Below, piece after piece: positions 59,832 through 64,000 of a stretch of DNA of 64,000 bases. The first letter of the stretch is position 1; each line of letters starts with the position of its first letter. The translations under genes and the position numbers were made by a program. The notes below the pieces were generated by a model that was given only the letters and a program-made list of their open reading frames with translations, was not told the origin of the DNA and did no database searches. The stretch is from Pyronema omphalodes (taxonomy: Eukaryota; Ascomycota; Pezizomycetes; Pezizales; Pyronemataceae). The stretch spans positions 1 to 64,000 of the forward strand of contig JAJJXM010000025.1 of assembly GCA_024516155.1 (NCBI GenBank). Direction: 5' to 3'.

Positions 59832-60561
59832 ACCCCTACCGCTGACTACACTGACCGCAGTACCTTAGGAACTTTCGCGCGCGCTGATTTTGCAGTGCTT
59901 TCTTACTTAGGATTTTGTTTTGTAAAAAAAAAAAAAAAAAAGGGGACAAGCAGAAGGGGAAGGTAGAGAAGGGATAGGCGGAGAGAAAGGGAACGGGCAC
60001 GCGGTGACGGGATCGGGCTGGGGTCGTTGCTTGGGTCTGCTTGGGGTTCGGGTGTTTTGAGTCTTGTTTTCCTTTTGTTTTCTTTTATTTTCTTTTCTTT
60101 GTCTTTCACTTGTTTGCCTTACGGGTTGGAGTTGTTTTATAGTGCGACGGGTGAGAAGGGAACGGAGAGTGGAATGGTGCGAAAGGAGAGAGAGGGGCAC
60201 GGGGAAGGAACAGAGGAGGGCGGCGGGAGTTATCTTTTTCTTTTGTACGCGGAGGAAACAAAGGCGGTAAAATGGCTAAACATGGGAAGGGGAAGGGAGG
60301 AGGAAAGGGAGGAGCCCGGCGAGGCGGCCTCTGTGCAAGCAGGGCACTTGGAACATCAGACGCGCTTGGACAAGAAACCCCCGAAGTATACAGTGGGGAC
60401 AGACCCCACAACCACAACGATCAAGAGGAGGAGACTGGTAGAGGTGGAGACTGGGTTTTTGCTTTTACATTTCTTTCTTCTTCGCTTTTGTATTTATCTG
60501 TCCCTTGTCATAACCTTCGGGTTGCAAACAAGTAATGAGAGAACAAACAAACAAACAAACA
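59832..60561 (+). other. 3' UTR and tail of outer LINE A4
   Basis: A18 run (59924-59941), shared module, hairpin AACC-TTCG-GGTT near 60510 and (AAAC)n to 60561. Confidence 0.8.
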
Positions 60562-60576
60562 AACTCGAATATTTGC

Positions 60577-61436
60577 CTGACGGAACTATTGCCATCTCGC
60601 AGAGGGATTACATTGAGGGGGTGATTGCCAGATACGGTCTTCTTGAGGCCGCACCCACCTCTTCCCCGATGGACATTCACGTGGATCTTGAGAATACTGA
60701 CTGCGAAGACAAGACCACTGATGAACAGCAAGAACGCCTGTATCTATCAATGGTCGGATCACTGATGTACGCAGCAATCGGAACTCGTCCTGACATTGCC
60801 TTCGCCGTGACTGCCCTCAGCCGATACAATCAGTCGCCTCTAGCAATGCACATGACCGCTGCCAAAAGGGTCATCCGATACTTGAAAGGTACGAAAAATT
60901 TGTCGATTATCTACAAGCGTAACCACGACATACCGCAGGACTGTTTGCGACTCTTCTCCGACAGCGACTGGGCCGGCAGTACAGCCGATCGGAAAAGCGT
61001 CGGGGGGTGCGTGGTCCTTGCGCCAGGAGCGGACGGGCCGATTCACTGGAGCTCAAAGAAGCAGTCCGTGATCGCCCTTTCCACTCTTGAAGCCGAGTAC
61101 ATTGCATGCAGCAATGCGACCCGTGAAGCGATCTGGTTCCGCCTATTGATGGACGACACCGAAGCCTGGGATAACAAAGTGCCGACCTCGGTCCGTTGCG
61201 ACAACATGGGAGCACTTCGCCTCCTCCAGACCGGCGTCATCAAGGCGAAAACAAAACACATCGATGTGAAGTTTCACCACTCGATCGACGAAGCTAGAAA
61301 GGGAACGGTATCGTTCGAATACATTGCGTCCAAAGAAAATGTCGCAGATATCCTCACTAAACCGCTCCCCGGACCAACACACGCGTTGGCCGTGAAACTC
61401 TTAGGGATGGAAACGCTGAATGGTAATAATGATTAA
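60577..61436 (+). CDS. pol: Copia RNase H part of Pol (C-terminus)
   Basis: In frame with RT across the A4 insertion. It starts with the RT connection (Y-I-E-G-V-I-A-R-Y-G, M-V-G-S-L-M-Y-A near 60752) and contains RNase H with F-S-D-S-D-W-A-G (about 60955), S-T-L-E-A-E-Y (about 61082) and C-D-N-M-G-A (about 61199). It ends with N-V-A-D-I-L-T-K-P-L (about 61340) and the TAA at 61434-61436. All key acids are kept. Confidence 0.93.
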
Positions 61437-61683
61437 TGGGTTTGATTTGAATGAATAAGTGTGTGTTTGTGATTGAAGTATGGCTGCTGATTGCTAATAA
61501 TGATGTTCATTGAATTGTGTTGTTTTTTATTTGGGTTGTTCTTCTTATGGGTTTTCACTTCTTCTTTTATGGGTAATTGGGTATTTTCTTTTTTCTATGG
61601 TATTGTTCTTGTTTTCTGTTATGATGGATTGTTATTTCTTCTTATTATTATGTTTGTAGCACCCGTCCTTAGACGAGGGGGTG
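61437..61683 (+). other. Copia 3' non-coding region with polypurine tract
   Basis: A T-rich segment without a gene. The polypurine tract AGACGAGGGGG (61671-61681) ends two bases before the 3' LTR. Confidence 0.8.
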
Positions 61684-61844
61684 TGTTGAAGTGCGCCTAA
61701 GGCCCTAGTGCTTAGGAGGAGGTGGACCACTCTCTATGTATAGGCACTCGCTTGCCCGTCTATGTCAGACTCTTCACGCTCGTTAATACATCCGGTTGCC
61801 ACCTCCACTTTCTTCTTCTTCTCGTGCCTGTGAGACCTTCGACA
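61684..61844 (+). repeat. 3' LTR of the copia element
   Basis: 161 bp, TGTTGAAG...CGACA, two differences from the 5' LTR. It is followed directly by TSD TACAT. Confidence 0.95.
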
Positions 61845-64000
61845 TACATGTTGATTTCGAAGGCAAAGTAGACGCCTTTCAGGCTCTCTTCCCACCCCCC
61901 CCCGCTGCCCCTCAGACTCAAACCCCCCCCACACACCCCATTATCCCCTGGCACACATTCACCCCCGAGGAAATACGCCACGCAATCTACTCCTCCTCCC
62001 CCAAGAAAGCCCCCGGTCCCGACATGATGACGTTCGCATGCCTAAGGAGAGCCTATGACGCAATCCCCAAGGTGTTCGATGCGCTGTACGCAAGGCTAGG
62101 TGACAAAGGATACCACCCAAGGTGCTGGCGTGAAGCAACGACGGTCGTTATCCCGAAACCGAACAAACCTGACTACAGCGCAGTTAAGGCCTATCGTCCC
62201 ATCGCGTTGCTGAACTGCATGGGAAAAATTCTAGAAAAACTTATGGCGACTCGGCTCAGCCTCATGGCGGAGTCACACGACATACTGCATGCAGACCAGA
62301 TAGGCGGGCGCCCTAAACGCTCGGCTATCGACGCTGCAATGGCCCTAACGCACGAGGACGAAGCGAACGCGGGGCGCCGCATGGTGACCTCCGCGCTATT
62401 TTTAGATGTGCGAGGAGCCTTCGACAATGTCTCCTCCGCGCGCCTCCTCACGACAATGCGCACACTGGGCTGCCCAACTGCAGTTGTCTCCTGGTGTTCG
62501 ACTTTCCTAAGCGACAGAACAACAGCCCTATCATTCGACGGACGAACAGACGTACAGCGACCCATTAGGACGGGCATCCCCCAAGGTTCCCCGGCGTCCC
62601 CCATCCTCTTCCTTATTTACCTACGCCCACTATTCGACAGACTACAGACAACTCACCCAACGCTATGGACCCCGAGCTACATGGACGACGTAGCTCTCGT
62701 CGCACACGGACGTACCAGAGAAGAAAATGCCCGAGAACTGGAAGCCGCAGCTCACACCGCCTTCGCATGGGCCCGAACGAACGCCGTAGCATTCGACGAC
62801 TCGAAATCGGAGCTGCTGCACTTCCACCGCTCCCGTAAAGACACGATCACCGACGCAGTCAACGTGCGCTTGCCCAACGGAACAATCATCACCCCAGGAA
62901 CGAAAGGAGGACGAACGGACGTGGTTCGGTGGATTGGAATATTTTTTGATCGCAAACTCTCCTTCTCTTATCATGTGAAAACAAGACTGACGGCCGCCGC
63001 CAGGTCCCTCAACGCCCTCCGAAGCCTCGTTCGCCACGAAACAGGTATGTCCCCGTCTGCGACGAGAACTCTTTACATCGCATGTGTGCTGTCTAGGTCC
63101 GACTTTGGCACCGAGATCTGGTGGACAGGGCAAAAAAGCCTCGCCAACTTACTACAAACACAACAAAACTCCGCCCTTCGCCGAATCCTGAACGCATTCA
63201 CCTCGACGCCAATCCTAGCCCTCCACAACGAAGCAGCTATCCCCCCGGTTTCAGTCCGACTACACCACCGTACCCGCAAATACGTTCTCCGCCTCCTCTC
63301 TCTCCCCCCAAATCACCCCGTAGTTAGACGCTGCCCCTCCACCTTCCCCGTCCCCGATCACTTTCACTCCTCCATCTGCAGCCCACACGAGTATGACCAC
63401 CAGTGGCAGTCACCCGGCACAGCCCCCTCCCGTCTCGTCACCATGCTCCGCTCCGTCAGCAAGTGGGTACTGCCTGACGACACCATCGAAAACACATCAC
63501 AGCCCAACCCCACCCCATGGGAGCACCCCCGCCTCAAAATCAACATCACCTCCCTCCCGAAATCAGAGGCGGCCACGACACACGTAGCGTTGCTCCAGAC
63601 CCTCCGCGCAGACCCCCGCAACATCATTGCATATACCGACGGTTCACAACTGAACGGAAGAACCGGAGCGGGATACTGCATCACCGACGGCTTACCCCGC
63701 CGGGTGGAAGAATCCATCCCAATGGGCGACACAACCGAAGTCTTCGACGCAGAGCTCAGAGCTATACACGACTGCCTCACCACTTGCCAAAGGATCATCA
63801 CCCTCAACAGACACACCCGCCGTAAAATACACATTTTCACGGACAATCAAGCAGCAATCCTTCGCGCCTCCCGCTCCTCCTACGGCCCCGGCCAAGAACT
63901 GGCCCTCTCGATCCTCACGACGGTGTCCGCACTTAGCCGATCCGGATCATCCGTCACCCTACATTGGGTCCCCGGACACACAGACATCCCCGGAAACAAC
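61845..64000 (+). pseudogene. LINE B2 ORF2, RT and RNase H part, running off the window
   Basis: Continuation of B2 after the copia element, with an open frame from about 61850 to the last base. RT motifs are A-P-G-P-D-M (about 62007), P-K-P-N-K-P-D-Y, Y-R-P-I-A-L-L-N (about 62190), F-L-D-V-R-G-A-F (about 62401), G-I-P-Q-G-S-P (about 62574) and Y-M-D-D (about 62679). RNase H begins with Y-T-D-G-S-Q (about 63634), then D-A-E-L, F-T-D-N-Q and W-V-P-G-H (about 63966). The C-terminal zinc motif and 3' UTR lie beyond the window. This half looks intact although the upstream half has a frameshift and stop. Confidence 0.92.

Larger units (their letters stand above)
52023..60561 (+). mobile_element. 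LINE A4, hybrid of two A copies with two 3' ends
   Basis: The 5' end (52023-52070) carries cacaccacacagcaaccgctga. Up to about 56945 the sequence resembles A3. From about 57045 to 58986 it is nearly identical to the 3' part of A1, including the TTTTTC array. Then a second, A3-like piece starts in the RNase H region (58987) and runs to a second 3' end at 60561. This is explained by an A1-like element inserted in A4 and then fused to it by recombination within ORF2. Confidence 0.88.
20314..61844 (+). mobile_element. Ty1/copia LTR retrotransposon, spread over 41.5 kb by nested insertions
   Basis: The element has identical-length LTRs (161 bp, TG...CA), a tRNA(iMet)-fragment primer site, gag, protease, integrase, RT and RNase H in the copia order, a polypurine tract and TSD TACAT. 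Its own segments are 20314-21494, 28426-28836, 45433-46792, 48799-48976, 50973-52022 and 60577-61844, about 5.45 kb. Each gap is a LINE or half-LINE with a 13-16 bp TSD. The two LTRs differ at only two positions, so insertion was recent and the later insertions are younger still. Confidence 0.95.

Noticed and set aside
60027..60576. Long open frame appearing to fuse LINE 3' UTR to copia RNase H
   Set aside because: It is a chance read-through of the 3' UTR and AAAC tail into the copia exon that starts at 60577; the true upstream exon is at 51039-52022.

Overview
The window is a piece of fungal nuclear DNA, most likely from an agaricomycete (mushroom-forming basidiomycete), and it is built almost entirely of transposable elements inserted into one another. 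The evidence for the host is a CxC1-type N-terminus of a KDZ transposase, a chromodomain-bearing Ty3 element with an extra 3' ORF, a Ty1/copia element and many Tad1-clade LINEs (ORF1 with CCHC knuckles; ORF2 with endonuclease, reverse transcriptase, RNase H and a C-terminal zinc motif). I found no host housekeeping gene, rRNA, tRNA or CRISPR array. Family letters A, B, C and D are names I use here only.

Layout. 1-1984: an LTR remnant, hairpin-rich AT-rich repeats and a KDZ-type ORF broken by an insertion. 1985-15166: minus-strand LINE B1, split by a chromovirus (4907-14666, TSD GTCG), which itself carries half-LINE D1 (8492-10485) in its YLDD box. 15167-16886: minus-strand LINE fragment C, inserted in B1. 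From 16888: plus-strand LINE B2, which is split by a copia element (20314-61844, TSD TACAT, 161-bp LTRs) and resumes at 61845-64000.

The copia element has about 5.4 kb of its own sequence spread over 41.5 kb. Its gag, protease, integrase, RT and RNase H exons remain in frame once the insertions are subtracted. The insertions are LINE A1 (21495-28411), half-LINE D3 (28837-29559 plus 45361-45416), half-LINEs D4 and D5 (46793-48785, 48977-50958) and LINE A4 (52023-60561). D3 contains minus-strand LINE A2 (29560-45360), and A2 contains D2 (34151-36139) and LINE A3 (37825-44729). Most LINE insertions have perfect 13-16 bp target-site duplications, so the order of events can be read directly.

Working relationships. 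LINEs A1 and A3 have uninterrupted 1306-codon ORF2 frames and could be active. The D elements (about 1.99 kb) encode only one ORF1-like protein of 481-484 residues, with no endonuclease or RT. They share both their 5' terminal signature and their 3' module (AACC-loop-GGTT hairpin plus AAAC or AAAT tail) with the LINEs, which suggests mobilisation in trans. Points of special interest are this half-LINE family, a candidate intron between integrase and RT of the copia element, its half-tRNA(iMet) primer site, a textbook -1 frameshift signal in the chromovirus, and stop/start overlaps joining ORF1 to ORF2 in the LINEs and pol to ORF3 in the chromovirus.
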